Of a stretch of 64,000 nucleotides of DNA, positions 32,712-44,397 are shown one piece after another; position 1 is the stretch's first letter; every line of letters begins with the position of its first letter. The position numbers and the translations under genes were made by a program. Source of the stretch: Siphonodentalium dalli (Eukaryota; Mollusca; Scaphopoda; Gadilida; Siphonodentaliidae); NCBI GenBank assembly GCA_032622095.1, contig CP136061.1:42539797-42603796 (forward strand). The letters are read 5' to 3'. The notes under the pieces are model-generated. The model had not been told where the DNA came from, did not search any database, and was given only the letters and a program-made list of their open reading frames with translations.

Positions 32712-33186
32712 TGGCCATAATTTTCTGCACGTTTAGTTCTCAAAATGTTTGGCGTCTGGAGTCTGTGACCGAATCTGATTCGAAGTATATTATAGGGCCC
32801 AATTTGGTGAAATTTCGGTCTGTCCTCATGCCTCGAACTGGAGCCTAGGTCACTCTCGCCGTTTTTCTGTGATAAAGTTACCCAGGTTCCGGAAATTGTG
32901 ATAAAAGTTACCCAGGTTGGAGAGGATTGTGATAAAGTTACCCAGGTTAATAGCATTTCATGTTTAGCAACAAATTATAAATTTTTGCGATCAAAATGAC
33001 GAACTACGGTACTAATAATAATTATGTCTTAATTTATGCTTAATAAGGGCTATTACTTGCCAAAATTGAACAATATTTCCCTCTGTCAGTTTTAAATCGA
33101 GTTGATATTGTGAGATTTGCTTAACCTGAGTAACTTTATCACAATAGAAACATTTTGACAACTATACTTGCAAGAGAAAATGGCCA

Positions 33187-33258
33187 TCCCATGTGGTCTA
33201 GTGGTTAGGATTCCTGGCTTTCACCCAGGCGGCCCGGGTTCGATTCCCGGCATGGGAA
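33187..33258 (+). tRNA. tRNA-Glu-TTC: tRNA-Glu (TTC), unit 37 forward
   Basis: 72/72 to consensus; anticodon 33220-33222. Confidence 0.95.
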
Positions 33259-33542
33259 AGGTGAATATATTTTGTCAAAACGTTTTGTTTGTTTTGTAGT
33301 AGAATTTTGCACCAAGGAGGTGTCACACGTTCTAGTCGCGACAAGGCAACCAAGGCAGTCCCATACAAAGCACACGCGACAGGCAAGTATATATTTCTCA
33401 AGATGTTTGAATTCTACATGACAATTTTCGGGCAGTCCGCTGTGGTGTGGTGTCGGAAATTTGAATGCAATTCGGCCTGCTCTGATTGTTGTGGAGAAAT
33501 ATTCTCGCAAAACTGAAATAAGTTCTGATAAAAAATTTACCT

Positions 33543-33614
33543 TTCCCATGCCGGGAATCGAACCCGGGCCGCCTGGGTGAAAGCCAGGAATCCTAACCAC
33601 TAGACCACATGGGA
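33543..33614 (-). tRNA. tRNA-Glu-TTC: tRNA-Glu (TTC), unit 37 reverse
   Basis: 72/72 to consensus; anticodon 33579-33581. Confidence 0.95.
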
Positions 33615-34089
33615 TGGCCATAATTTTGTGCACGTTTAGTTCTCAAAATGTTTGGCGTCTGGAGTCTGTGACCGAATCTGATTCGAAGTATATTATAGGG
33701 CCCAATTTGGTGAAATTTCGGTCTGTCCTCATGCCTCGAACTGGAGCCTAGGTCACTCTCGCCGTTTTTCTGTGATAAAGTTACCCAGGTTCCGGAAATT
33801 GTGATAAAAGTTACCCAGGTTGGAGAGGATTGTGATAAAGTTACCCAGGTTAATAGCATTTCATGTTTAGCAACAAATTATAAATTTTTGCGATCAAAAT
33901 GACGAACTACGGTACTAATAATAATTATGTCTTAATTTATGCTTAATAAGGGCTATTACTTGCCAAAATTGAACAATATTTCCCTCTGTCAGTTTTAAAT
34001 CGAGTTGATATTGTGAGATTTGCTTAACCTGAGTAACTTTATCACAATTCAAACATTTTGACAACTATACTTGCAAGAGAAAATGGCCA

Positions 34090-34161
34090 TCCCATGTGGT
34101 CTAGTGGTTAGGATTCCTGGCTTTCACCCAGGCGGCCCGGGTTCGATTCCCGGCATGGGAA
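34090..34161 (+). tRNA. tRNA-Glu-TTC: tRNA-Glu (TTC), unit 38 forward
   Basis: 72/72 to consensus; anticodon 34123-34125. Confidence 0.95.
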
Positions 34162-34445
34162 AGGTGAATATATTTTGTCAAAACGTTTTGTTTGTTTTGT
34201 AGTAGAATTTTGCACCAAGGAGGTGTCACACGTTCTAGTCGCGACAAGGCAACCAAGGCAGTCCCATACAAAGCACACGCGACAGGCAAGTATATATTTC
34301 TCAAGATGTTTGAATTCTACATGACAATTTTCGGGCAGTCCGCTGTGGTGCGGTGTCGGAAATTTGAATGCAATTCGGCCTGCTCTGATTGTTGTGGAGA
34401 AATATTCTCGCAAAACTGAATTAAGTTCTGATAAAAAATTTACCT

Positions 34446-34517
34446 TTCCCATGCCGGGAATCGAACCCGGGCCGCCTGGGTGAAAGCCAGGAATCCTAAC
34501 CACTAGACCACATGGGA
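34446..34517 (-). tRNA. tRNA-Glu-TTC: tRNA-Glu (TTC), unit 38 reverse
   Basis: 72/72 to consensus; anticodon 34482-34484. Confidence 0.95.
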
Positions 34518-34992
34518 TGGCCATAATTTTGTGCACGTTTAGTTCTCAAAATGTTTGGCGTCTGGAGTCTGTGACCGAATCTGATTCGAAGTATATTATA
34601 GGGCCCAATTTGGTGAAATTTCGGTCTGTCCTCATGCCTCGAACTGGAGCCTAGGTCACTCTCGCCGTTTTTCTGTGATAAAGTTACCCAGGTTCCGGAA
34701 ATTGTGATAAAAGTTACCCAGGTTGGAGAGGATTGTGATAAAGTTACCCAGGTTAATAGCATTTCATGTTTAGCAACAAATTATAAATTTTTGCGATCAA
34801 AATGACGAACTACGGTACTAATAATAATTATGTCTTAATTTATGCTTAATAAGGGCTATTACTTGCCAAAATTGAACAATATTTCCCTCTGTCAGTTTTA
34901 AATCGAGTTGATATTGTGAGATTTGCTTAACCTGAGTAACTTTATCACCATTCAAACATTTTGACAACTATACTTGCAAGAGAAAATGGCCA

Positions 34993-35064
34993 TCCCATGT
35001 GGTCTAGTGGTTAGGATTCCTGGCTTTCACCCAGGCGGCCCGGGTTCGATTCCCGGCATGGGAA
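34993..35064 (+). tRNA. tRNA-Glu-TTC: tRNA-Glu (TTC), unit 39 forward
   Basis: 72/72 to consensus; anticodon 35026-35028. Confidence 0.95.
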
Positions 35065-35348
35065 AGGTGAATATATTTTGTCAAAACGTTTTGTTTGTTT
35101 TGTAGTAGAATTTTGCACCAAGGAGGTGTCACACGTTCTAGTCGCGACAAGGCAACCAAGGCAGTCCCATACAAAGCACACGCGACAGGCAAGTATATAT
35201 TTCTCAAGATGTTTGAATTCTACATGACAATTTTCGGGCAGTCCGCTGTGGTGTGGTGTCGGAAATTTGAATGCAATTCGGCCTGCTCTGATTGTTGTGG
35301 AGAAATATTCTCGCAAAACTGAATTAAGTTCTGATAAAAAATTTACCT

Positions 35349-35420
35349 TTCCCATGCCGGGAATCGAACCCGGGCCGCCTGGGTGAAAGCCAGGAATCCT
35401 AACCACTAGACCACATGGGA
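35349..35420 (-). tRNA. tRNA-Glu-TTC: tRNA-Glu (TTC), unit 39 reverse
   Basis: 72/72 to consensus; anticodon 35385-35387. Confidence 0.95.
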
Positions 35421-35894
35421 TGGCCATAATTTTGTGCACGTTTAGTTCTCAAAATGTTTGGCGTCTGGAGTCTGTGACCGAATCTGATTCGAAGTATATT
35501 ATAGGGCCCAATTTGGTGAAATTTCGGTCTGTCCTCATGCCTCGAACTGGAGCCTAGGTCACTCTCGCCGTTTTTCTGTGATAAAGTTACCCAGGTTCCG
35601 GAAATTGTGATAAAAGTTACCCAGGTTGGAGAGGATTGTGATAAAGTTACCCAGGTTAATAGCATTTCATGTTTAGCAACAAATTATAAATTTTTGCGAT
35701 CAAAATGACGAACTACGGTACTAATAATAATTATGTCTTAATTTATGCTTAATAAGGGCTATTACTTGCCAAAATTGAACAATATTTCCCTCTGTCAGTT
35801 TTAAATCGAGTTGATATTGTGAGATTTGTTAACCTGAGTAACTTTATCACAATTCAAACATTTTGACAACTATACTTGCAAGAGAAAATGGCCA

Positions 35895-35966
35895 TCCCAT
35901 GTGGTCTAGTGGTTAGGATTCCTGGCTTTCACCCAGGCGGCCCGGGTTCGATTCCCGGCATGGGAA
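35895..35966 (+). tRNA. tRNA-Glu-TTC: tRNA-Glu (TTC), unit 40 forward
   Basis: 72/72 to consensus; anticodon 35928-35930. A 1-bp upstream loss (GATTTGTTAACC) is shared with unit 41. Confidence 0.95.
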
Positions 35967-36250
35967 AGGTGAATATATTTTGTCAAAACGTTTTGTTTGT
36001 TTTGTAGTAGAATTTTGCACCAAGGAGGTGTCACACGTTCTAGTCGCGACAAGGCAACCAAGGCAGTCCCATACAAAGCACACGCGACAGGCAAGTATAT
36101 ATTTCTCAAGATGTTTGAATTCTACATGACAATTTTCGGGCAGTCCGCTGTGGTGTGGTGTCGGAAATTTGAATGCAATTCGGCCTGCTCTGATTGTTGT
36201 GGAGAAATATTCTCGCAAAACTGAATTAAGTTCTGATAAAAAATTTACCT

Positions 36251-36322
36251 TTCCCATGCCGGGAATCGAACACGGGCCGCCTGGGTGAAAGCCAGGAATC
36301 TTAACCACTAGACCACATGGGA
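36251..36322 (-). tRNA. tRNA-Glu-TTC: tRNA-Glu (TTC), unit 40 reverse, G51T and G22A
   Basis: Plus-strand A at 36272 gives G51T in box B. T at 36301 gives G22A, which turns the T13-G22 wobble into a T-A pair. It shares both changes with the decayed copies in units 70 and 71. Anticodon 36287-36289. Confidence 0.78.
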
Positions 36323-36796
36323 TGGCCATAATTTTGTGCACGTTTAGTTCTCAAAATGTTTGGCGTCTGGAGTCTGTGACCGAATCTGATTCGAAGTATA
36401 TTATAGGGCCCAATTTGGTGAAATTTCGGTCTGTCCTCATGCCTCGAACTGGAGCCTAGGTCACTCTCGCCGTTTTTCTGTGATAAAGTTACCCAGGTTC
36501 CGGAAATTGTGATAAAAGTTACCCAGGTTGGAGAGGATTGTGATAAAGTTACCCAGGTTAATAGCATTTCATGTTTAGCAACAAATTATAAATTTTTGCG
36601 ATCAAAATGTCGAACTACGGTACTAATAATAATTATGTCTTAATTTATGCTTAATAAGGGCTATTACTTGCCAAAATTGAACAATATTTCCCTCCGTCAG
36701 TTTTAAATCGAGTTGATATTGTGAGATTTGTTAACCTGAGTAACTTTATCACAATTCAAACATTTTGACAACTATACTTGCAAGAGAAAATGGCCA

Positions 36797-36868
36797 TCCC
36801 ATGTGGTCTAGTGGTTAGGATTCCTGGCTTTCACCCAGGCGGCCCGGGTTCGATTCCCGGCATGGGAA
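36797..36868 (+). tRNA. tRNA-Glu-TTC: tRNA-Glu (TTC), unit 41 forward
   Basis: 72/72 to consensus; anticodon 36830-36832. Confidence 0.95.
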
Positions 36869-37152
36869 AGGTGAATATATTTTGTCAAAACGTTTTGTTT
36901 GTTTTGTAGTAGAATTTTGCACCAAGGAGGTGTCACACGTTCTAGTCGCGACAAGGCAACCAAGGCAGTCCCATACAAAGCACACGCGACAGGCAAGTAT
37001 ATATTTCTCAAGATGTTTGAATTCTACATGACAATTTTCGGGCAGTCCGCTGTGGTGTGGTGTCGGAAATTTGAATGCAATTCGGCCTGCTCTGATTGTT
37101 GTGGAGAAATATTCTCGCAAAACTGAATTAAGTTCTGATTTAAAATTTACCT

Positions 37153-37224
37153 TTCCCATGCCGGGAATCGAACCCGGGCCGCCTGGGTGAAAGCCAGGAA
37201 TCCTAACCACTAGACCACATGGGA
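37153..37224 (-). tRNA. tRNA-Glu-TTC: tRNA-Glu (TTC), unit 41 reverse
   Basis: 72/72 to consensus; anticodon 37189-37191; terminator T4 as in unit 30. Confidence 0.95.
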
Positions 37225-37699
37225 TGGCCATAATTTTGTGCACGTTTAGTTCTCAAAATGTTTGGCGTCTGGAGTCTGTGACCGAATCTGATTCGAAGTA
37301 TATTATAGGGCCCAATTTGGTGAAATTTCGGTCTGTCCTCATGCCTCGAACTGGAGCCTAGGTCACTCTCGCCGTTTTTCTGTGATAAAGTTACCCAGGT
37401 TCCGGAAATTGTGATAAAAGTTACCCAGGTTGGAGAGGATTGTGATAAAGTTACCCAGGTTAATAGCATTTCATGTTTAGCAACAAATTCTAAATTTTTG
37501 CGATCAAAATGACGAACTACGGTACTAATAATAATTATGTCTTAATTTATGCTTAATAAGGGCTATTACTTGCCAAAATTGAACAATATTTCCCTCTGTC
37601 AGTTTTAAATCGAGTTGATATTGTGAGATTTGCTTAACCTGAGTAACTTTATCACAATTCAAACATTTTGACAACTATACTTGCAAGAGAAAATGGCCA

Positions 37700-37771
37700 T
37701 CCCATGTGGTCTAGTGGTTAGGATTCCTGGCTTTCACCCAGGCGGCCCGGGTTCGATTCCCGGCATGGGAA
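37700..37771 (+). tRNA. tRNA-Glu-TTC: tRNA-Glu (TTC), unit 42 forward
   Basis: 72/72 to consensus; anticodon 37733-37735. Confidence 0.95.
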
Positions 37772-38055
37772 AGGTGAATATATTTTGTCAAAACGTTTTG
37801 TTTGTTTTGTAGTAGAATTTTGCACCAAGGATGTGTCACACGTTCTAGTCGCGACAAGGCAACCAAGGCAGTCCCATACAAAGCACACGCGACAGGCAAG
37901 TATATATTTCTCAAGATGTTTGAATTCTACATGACAATTTTCGGGCAGTCCGCTGTGGTGTGGTGTCGGAAATTTGAATGCAATTCGGCCTGCTCTGATT
38001 GTTGTGGAGAAATATTCTCGCAAAACTGAAATAAGTTCTGATAAAAAATTTACCT

Positions 38056-38127
38056 TTCCCATGCCGGGAATCGAACCCGGGCCGCCTGGGTGAAAGCCAG
38101 GAATCCTAACCACTAGACCACATGGGA
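38056..38127 (-). tRNA. tRNA-Glu-TTC: tRNA-Glu (TTC), unit 42 reverse
   Basis: 72/72 to consensus; anticodon 38092-38094. Confidence 0.95.
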
Positions 38128-38610
38128 TGGCCATAATTTTGTGCACGTTTAATTCTCAAAATGTTTGGCGTCTGGAGTCTGTGACCGAATCTGATTCGAA
38201 GTATATTATAGGGCCCAATTTGGTGAAATTTCGGTCTGTCCTCATGCCTCGAACTGGAGCCTAGGTCACTCTCGCCGTTTTTCTGTGATAAAGTTACCCA
38301 GGTTCCGGAAATTGTGATAAAAGTTACCCAGGTTGGAGAGGATTGTGATAAAGTTACCCAGGTTAATAGCATTTCATGTTTAGCAACAAATTATAAATTT
38401 TTGCGATCAAAATGACGAACTACGGTACTAATAATAATTATGTCTTAATTATGCTTAATAAGGGCTATTACTTGCCAAAATTGAACAATATTTCCCTCTG
38501 TCAGTTTTAAATCGAGTTCATGGAGTTGATATTGTGAGATTTGCTTAACCTGAGTAACTTTATCACAATTCAAACATTTTGACAACTATACTTGCAAGAG
38601 AAAATGGCCA

Positions 38611-38682
38611 TCCCATGTGGTCTAGTGGTTAGGATTCCTGGCTTTCACCCAGGCGGCCCGGGTTCGATTCCCGGCATGGGAA
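38611..38682 (+). tRNA. tRNA-Glu-TTC: tRNA-Glu (TTC), unit 43 forward
   Basis: 72/72 to consensus; anticodon 38644-38646. A 9-bp insertion that repeats GAGTT lies about 90 bp upstream. Confidence 0.95.
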
Positions 38683-38966
38683 AGGTGAATATATTTTGTC
38701 AAAACGTTTTGTTTGTTTTGTAGTAGAATTTTGCACCAAGGAGGTGTCACACGTTCTAGTCGCGACAAGGCAACCAAGGCAGTCCCATACAAAGCACACG
38801 CGACAGGCAAGTATATATTTCTCAAGATGTTTGAATTCTACATGACAATTTTCGGGCAGTCCGCTGTGGTGTGGTGTCGGAAATTTGAATGCAATTCGGC
38901 CTGCTCTGATTGTTGTGGAGAAATATTCTCGCAAAACTGAAATAAGTTCTGATAAAAAATTTACCT

Positions 38967-39038
38967 TTCCCATGCCGGGAATCGAACCCGGGCCGCCTGG
39001 GTGAAAGCCAGGAATCCTAACCACTAGACCACATGGGA
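38967..39038 (-). tRNA. tRNA-Glu-TTC: tRNA-Glu (TTC), unit 43 reverse
   Basis: 72/72 to consensus; anticodon 39003-39005. Confidence 0.95.
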
Positions 39039-39513
39039 TGGCCATAATTTTGTGCACGTTTAGTTCTCAAAATGTTTGGCGTCTGGAGTCTGTGACCGAA
39101 TCTGATTCGAAGTATATTATAGGGCCCAATTTGGTGAAATTTCGGTCTGTCCTCATGCCTCGAACTGGAGCCTAGGTCACTCTCGCCGTTTTTCTGTGAT
39201 AAAGTTACCCAGGTTCCGGAAATTGTGATAAAAGTTACCCAGGTTGGAGAGGATTGTGATAAAGTTACCCAGGTTAATAGCATTTCATGTTTAGCAACAA
39301 ATTATAAATTTTTGCGATCAAAATGACGAACTACGGTACTAATAATAATTATGTCTTAATTTATGCTTAATAAGGGCTATTACTTGCCAAAATTGAACAA
39401 TATTTCCCTCTGTCAGTTTTAAATCGAGTTGATATTGTGAGATTTGCTTAACCTGAGTAACTTTATCACAATTCAAACATTTTGACAACTATACTTGCAA
39501 GAGAAAATGGCCA

Positions 39514-39585
39514 TCCCATGTGGTCTAGTGGTTAGGATTCCTGGCTTTCACCCAGGCGGCCCGGGTTCGATTCCCGGCATGGGAA
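39514..39585 (+). tRNA. tRNA-Glu-TTC: tRNA-Glu (TTC), unit 44 forward
   Basis: 72/72 to consensus; anticodon 39547-39549. Confidence 0.95.
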
Positions 39586-39869
39586 AGGTGAATATATTTT
39601 GTCAAAACGTTTTGTTTGTTTTGTAGTAGAATTTTGCACCAAGGAGGTGTCACACGTTCTAGTCGCGACAAGGCAACCAAGGCAGTCCCATACAAAGCAC
39701 ACGCGACAGGCAAGTATATATTTCTCAAGATGTTTGAATTCTACATGACAATTTTCGGGCAGTCCGCTGTGGTGTGGTGTCGGAAATTTGAATGCAATTC
39801 GGCCTGCTCTGATTGTTGTGGAGAAATATTCTCGCAAAACTGAAATAAGTTCTGATAAAAAATTTACCT

Positions 39870-39941
39870 TTCCCATGCCGGGAATCGAACCCGGGCCGCC
39901 TGGGTGAAAGCCAGGAATCCTAACCACTAGACCACATGGGA
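39870..39941 (-). tRNA. tRNA-Glu-TTC: tRNA-Glu (TTC), unit 44 reverse
   Basis: 72/72 to consensus; anticodon 39906-39908. Confidence 0.95.
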
Positions 39942-40416
39942 TGGCCATAATTTTGTGCACGTTTAGTTCTCAAAATGTTTGGCGTCTGGAGTCTGTGACC
40001 GAATCTGATTCGAAGTATATTATAGGGCCCAATTTGGTGAAATTTCGGTCTGTCCTCATGCCTCGAACTGGAGCCTAGGTCACTCTCGCCGTTTTTCTGT
40101 GATAAAGTTACCCAGGTTCCGGAAATTGTGATAAAAGTTACCCAGGTTGGAGAGGATTGTGATAAAGTTACCCAGGTTAATAGCATTTCATGTTTAGCAA
40201 CAAATTAAAAAAATTTGCGATCAAAATGACGAACTACGGTACTAATAATAATTATGTCTTAATTTATGCTTAATAAGGGCTATTACTTGCCAAAATTGAA
40301 CAATATTTCCCTCTGTCAGTTTTAAATCGAGTTGATATTGTGAGATTTGCTTAACCTGAGTAACTTTATCACAATTCAAACATTTTGACAACTATACTTG
40401 CAAGAGAAAATGGCCA

Positions 40417-40488
40417 TCCCATGTAGTCTAGTGGTTAGGATTCCTGGCTTTCACCCAGGCGGCCCGGGTTCGATTCCCGGCATGGGAA
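40417..40488 (+). tRNA. tRNA-Glu-TTC: tRNA-Glu (TTC), unit 45 forward, G9A variant
   Basis: 40425 is A (position 9), the same tolerated purine change as unit 22. Anticodon 40450-40452. Confidence 0.9.
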
Positions 40489-40772
40489 AGGTGAATATAT
40501 TTTGTCAAAACGTTTTGTTTGTTTTGTAGTAGAATTTTGCACCAAGGAGGTGTCACACGTTCTAGTCGCGACAAGGCAACCAAGGCAGTCCCATACAAAG
40601 CACACGCGACAGACAAGTATATATTTCTCAAGATGTTTGAATTCTACATGACAATTTTCGGGCAGTCCGCTGTGGTGTGGTGTCGGAAATTTGAATGCAA
40701 TTCGGCCTGCTCTGATTGTTGTGGAGAAATATTCTCGCAAAACTGAATTAAGTTCTGATAAAAAATTTACCT

Positions 40773-40844
40773 TTCCCATGCCGGGAATCGAACCCGGGCC
40801 GCCTGGGTGAAAGCCAGGAATCCTAACCACTAGACCACATGGGA
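40773..40844 (-). tRNA. tRNA-Glu-TTC: tRNA-Glu (TTC), unit 45 reverse
   Basis: 72/72 to consensus; anticodon 40809-40811. Confidence 0.95.
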
Positions 40845-41319
40845 TGGCCATAATTTTGTGCACGTTTAGTTCTCAAAATGTTTGGCGTCTGGAGTCTGTG
40901 ACCGAATCTGATTCGAAGTATATTATAGGGCCCAATTTGGTGAAATTTCGGTCTGTCCTCATGCCTCGAACTGGAGCCTAGGTCACTCTCGCCGTTTTTC
41001 TGTGATAAAGTTACCCAGGTTCCGGAAATTGTGATAAAAGTTACCCAGGTTGGAGAGGATTGTGATAAAGTTACCCAGGTTAATAGCATTTCATGTTTAG
41101 CAACAAATTATAAATTTTTGCGATCAAAATGACGAACTACGGTACTAATAATAATTATGTCTTAATTTATGCTTAATAAGGGCTATTACTTGCCAAAATT
41201 GAACAATATTTCCCTCTGTCAGTTTTAAATCGAGTTGATATTGTGAGATTTGCTTAACCTGAGTAACTTTATCACAATTCAAACATTTTGACAACTATAC
41301 TTGCAAGAGAAAATGGCCA

Positions 41320-41391
41320 TCCCATGTGGTCTAGTGGTTAGGATTCCTGGCTTTCACCCAGGCGGCCCGGGTTCGATTCCCGGCATGGGAA
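41320..41391 (+). tRNA. tRNA-Glu-TTC: tRNA-Glu (TTC), unit 46 forward
   Basis: 72/72 to consensus; anticodon 41353-41355. Confidence 0.95.
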
Positions 41392-41675
41392 AGGTGAATA
41401 TATTTTGTCAAAACGTTTTGTTTGTTTTGTAGTAGAATTTTGCACCAAGGAGGTGTCACACGTTCTAGTCGCGACAAGGCAACCAAGGCAGTCCCATACA
41501 AAGCACACGCGACAGGCAAGTATATATTTCTCAAGATGTTTGAATTCTACATGACAATTTTCGGGCAGTCCGCTGTGGTGTGGTGTCGGAAATTTGAATG
41601 CAATTCGGCCTGCTCTGATTGTTGTGGAGAAATATTCTCGCAAAACTGAAATAAGTTCTGATAAAAAATTTACCT

Positions 41676-41747
41676 TTCCCATGCCGGGAATCGAACCCGG
41701 GCCGCCTGGGTGAAAGCCAGGAATCCTAACCACTAGACCACATGGGA
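41676..41747 (-). tRNA. tRNA-Glu-TTC: tRNA-Glu (TTC), unit 46 reverse
   Basis: 72/72 to consensus; anticodon 41712-41714. Confidence 0.95.
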
Positions 41748-42116
41748 TGGCCATAATTTTGTGCACGTTTAGTTCTCAAAATGTTTGGCGTCTGGAGTCT
41801 GTGACCGAATCTGATTCGAAGTATATTATAGGGCCCAATTTGGTGAAATTTCGGTCTGTCCTCATGCCTCGAACTGGAGCCTAGGTCACTCTCGCCGTTT
41901 TTCTGTGATAAAGTTACCCAGGTTCCGGAAATTGTGATAAAAGTTACCCAGGTTGGAGAGGATTGTGATAAAGTTACCCAGGTTAATAGCATTTCATGTT
42001 TAGCAACAAATTATAAATTTTTGCGATCAAAATGACGAACTACGGTACTAATAATAATTATGTCTTAATTTATGCTTAATAAGGGCTATTACTTGCCAAA
42101 ATTGAACAATATTTCC

Positions 42117-42120
42117 CCTA
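42117..42120. other. Deletion junction upstream of the unit 47 forward gene
   Basis: Compared with unit 1, about 61 bp (184-244) are replaced by two filler bases, a net loss of 59 bp. The deletion removes the inverted motif copy but leaves the 40-bp upstream element. Confidence 0.85.
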
Positions 42121-42163
42121 ATTCAAACATTTTGACAACTATACTTGCAAGAGAAAACGGCCA

Positions 42164-42235
42164 TCCCATGTGGTCTAGTGGTTAGGATTCCTGGCTTTCA
42201 CCCAGGCGGCCCGGGTTCGATTCCCGGCATGGGAA
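42164..42235 (+). tRNA. tRNA-Glu-TTC: tRNA-Glu (TTC), unit 47 forward, lacks the inverted motif
   Basis: 72/72 to consensus; anticodon 42197-42199. The only full forward copy whose upstream inverted motif is deleted; the base 6 bp upstream is C. Confidence 0.94.
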
Positions 42236-42519
42236 AGGTGAATATATTTTGTCAAAACGTTTTGTTTGTTTTGTAGTAGAATTTTGCACCAAGGAGGTGT
42301 CACACGTTCTAGTCGCGACAAAGCAACCAAGGCAGTCCCATACAAAGCACACGCGACAGGCAAGTATATATTTCTCAAGATGTTTGAATTCTACATGACA
42401 ATTTTCGGGCAGTCCGCTGTGGTGTGGTGTCGGAAATTTGAATGCAATTCGGCCTGCTCTGATTGTTGTGGAGAAATATTCTCGCAAAACTGAATTAAGT
42501 TCTGATAAAAAATTTACCT

Positions 42520-42591
42520 TTCCCATGCCGGGAATCGAACCCGGGCCGCCTGGGTGAAAGCCAGGAATCCTAACCACTAGACCACATGGGA
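42520..42591 (-). tRNA. tRNA-Glu-TTC: tRNA-Glu (TTC), unit 47 reverse
   Basis: 72/72 to consensus; anticodon 42556-42558. Confidence 0.95.
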
Positions 42592-43066
42592 TGGCCATAA
42601 TTTTGTGCACGTTTAGTTCTCAAAATGTTTGGCGTCTGGAGTCTGTGACCGAATCTGATTCGAAGTATATTATAGGGCCCAATTTGGTGAAATTTCGGTC
42701 TGTCCTCATGCCTCGAACTGGAGCCTAGGTCACTCTCGCCGTTTTTCTGTGATAAAGTTACCCAGGTTCCGGAAATTGTGATAAAAGTTACCCAGGTTGG
42801 AGAGGATTGTGATAAAGTTACCCAGGTTAATAGCATTTCATGTTTAGCAACAAATTATAAATTTTTGCGATCAAAATGACGAACTACGGTACTAATAATA
42901 ATTATGTCTTAATTTATGCTTAATAAGGGCTATTACTTGCCAAAATTGAACAATATTTCCCTCTGTCAGTTTTAAATCGAGTTGATATTGTGAGATTTGC
43001 TTAACCTGAGTAACTTTATCACAATTCAAACATTTTGACAACTATACTTGCAAGAGAAAATGGCCA

Positions 43067-43138
43067 TCCCATGTGGTCTAGTGGTTAGGATTCCTGGCTT
43101 TCACCCAGGCGGCCCGGGTTCGATTCCCGGCATGGGAA
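43067..43138 (+). tRNA. tRNA-Glu-TTC: tRNA-Glu (TTC), unit 48 forward
   Basis: 72/72 to consensus; anticodon 43100-43102. The spacer variant GTGGTGCGG is shared with unit 38. Confidence 0.95.
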
Positions 43139-43422
43139 AGGTGAATATATTTTGTCAAAACGTTTTGTTTGTTTTGTAGTAGAATTTTGCACCAAGGAGG
43201 TGTCACACGTTCTAGTCGCGACAAGGCAACCAAGGCAGTCCCATACAAAGCACACGCGACAGGCAAGTATATATTTCTCAAGATGTTTGAATTCTACATG
43301 ACAATTTTCGGGCAGTCCGCTGTGGTGCGGTGTCGGAAATTTGAATGCAATTCGGCCTGCTCTGATTGTTGTGGAGAAATATTCTCGCAAAACTGAATTA
43401 AGTTCTGATAAAAAATTTACCT

Positions 43423-43494
43423 TTCCCATGCCGGGAATCGAACCCGGGCCGCCTGGGTGAAAGCCAGGAATCCTAACCACTAGACCACATGGGA
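43423..43494 (-). tRNA. tRNA-Glu-TTC: tRNA-Glu (TTC), unit 48 reverse
   Basis: 72/72 to consensus; anticodon 43459-43461. Confidence 0.95.
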
Positions 43495-43969
43495 TGGCCA
43501 TAATTTTGTGCACGTTTAGTTCTCAAAATGTTTGGCGTCTGGAGTCTGTGACCGAATCTGATTCGAAGTATATTATAGGGCCCAATTTGGTGAAATTTCG
43601 GTCTGTCCTCATGCCTCGAACTGGAGCCTAGGTCACTCTCGCCGTTTTTCTGTGATAAAGTTACCCAGGTTCCGGAAATTGTGATAAAAGTTACCCAGGT
43701 TGGAGAGGATTGTGATAAAGTTACCCAGGTTAATAGCATTTCATGTTTAGCAACAAATTCTAAATTTTTGCGATCAAAATGACGAACTACGGTACTAATA
43801 ATAATTATGTCTTAATTTATGCTTAATAAGGGCTATTACTTGCCAAAATTGAACAATATTTCCCTCTGTCAGTTTTAAATCGAGTTGATATTGTGAGATT
43901 TGCTTAACCTGAGTAACTTTATCACAATTCAAACATTTTGACAACTATACTTGCAAGAGAAAATGGCCA

Positions 43970-44041
43970 TCCCATGTGGTCTAGTGGTTAGGATTCCTGG
44001 CTTTCACCCAGGCGGCCCGGGTTCGATTCCCGGCATGGGAA
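43970..44041 (+). tRNA. tRNA-Glu-TTC: tRNA-Glu (TTC), unit 49 forward
   Basis: 72/72 to consensus; anticodon 44003-44005. Confidence 0.95.
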
Positions 44042-44325
44042 AGGTGAATATATTTTGTCAAAACGTTTTGTTTGTTTTGTAGTAGAATTTTGCACCAAGG
44101 AGGTGTCACACGTTCTAGTCGCGACAAGGCAACCAAGGCAGTCCCATACAAAGCACACGCGACAGGCAAGTATATATTTCTCAAGATGTTTGAATTCTAC
44201 ATGACAATTTTCGGGCAGTCCGCTGTGGTGTGGTGTCGGAAATTTGAATGCAATTCGGCCTGCTCTGATTGTTGTGGAGAAATATTCTCGCAAAACTGAA
44301 TTAAGTTCTGATAAAAAATTTACCT

Positions 44326-44397
44326 TTCCCATGCCAGGAATCGAACCCGGGCCGCCTGGGTGAAAGCCAGGAATCCTAACCACTAGACCACATGGGA
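44326..44397 (-). tRNA. tRNA-Glu-TTC: tRNA-Glu (TTC), unit 49 reverse, C62T variant
   Basis: Plus-strand A at 44336 makes position 62 T, turning the G50-C62 T-stem pair into a G-U wobble. Likely tolerated. Anticodon 44362-44364. Confidence 0.9.

Larger units (their letters stand above)
29571..33186. repeat. Tandem duplication of a 1808-bp two-unit block
   Basis: Units 33-34 (29571-31378) and 35-36 (31379-33186) share a private set of variants in the same order: TAGTTGAATT, GTGATGTGG, A7 terminator, GGGATATGCC and ATTTAAGCTT in the first member, TTTTCTGCAC in the second. I noticed one difference (TGTCTTCATG near 31919-31928). This is a recent dimer duplication. Confidence 0.85.
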
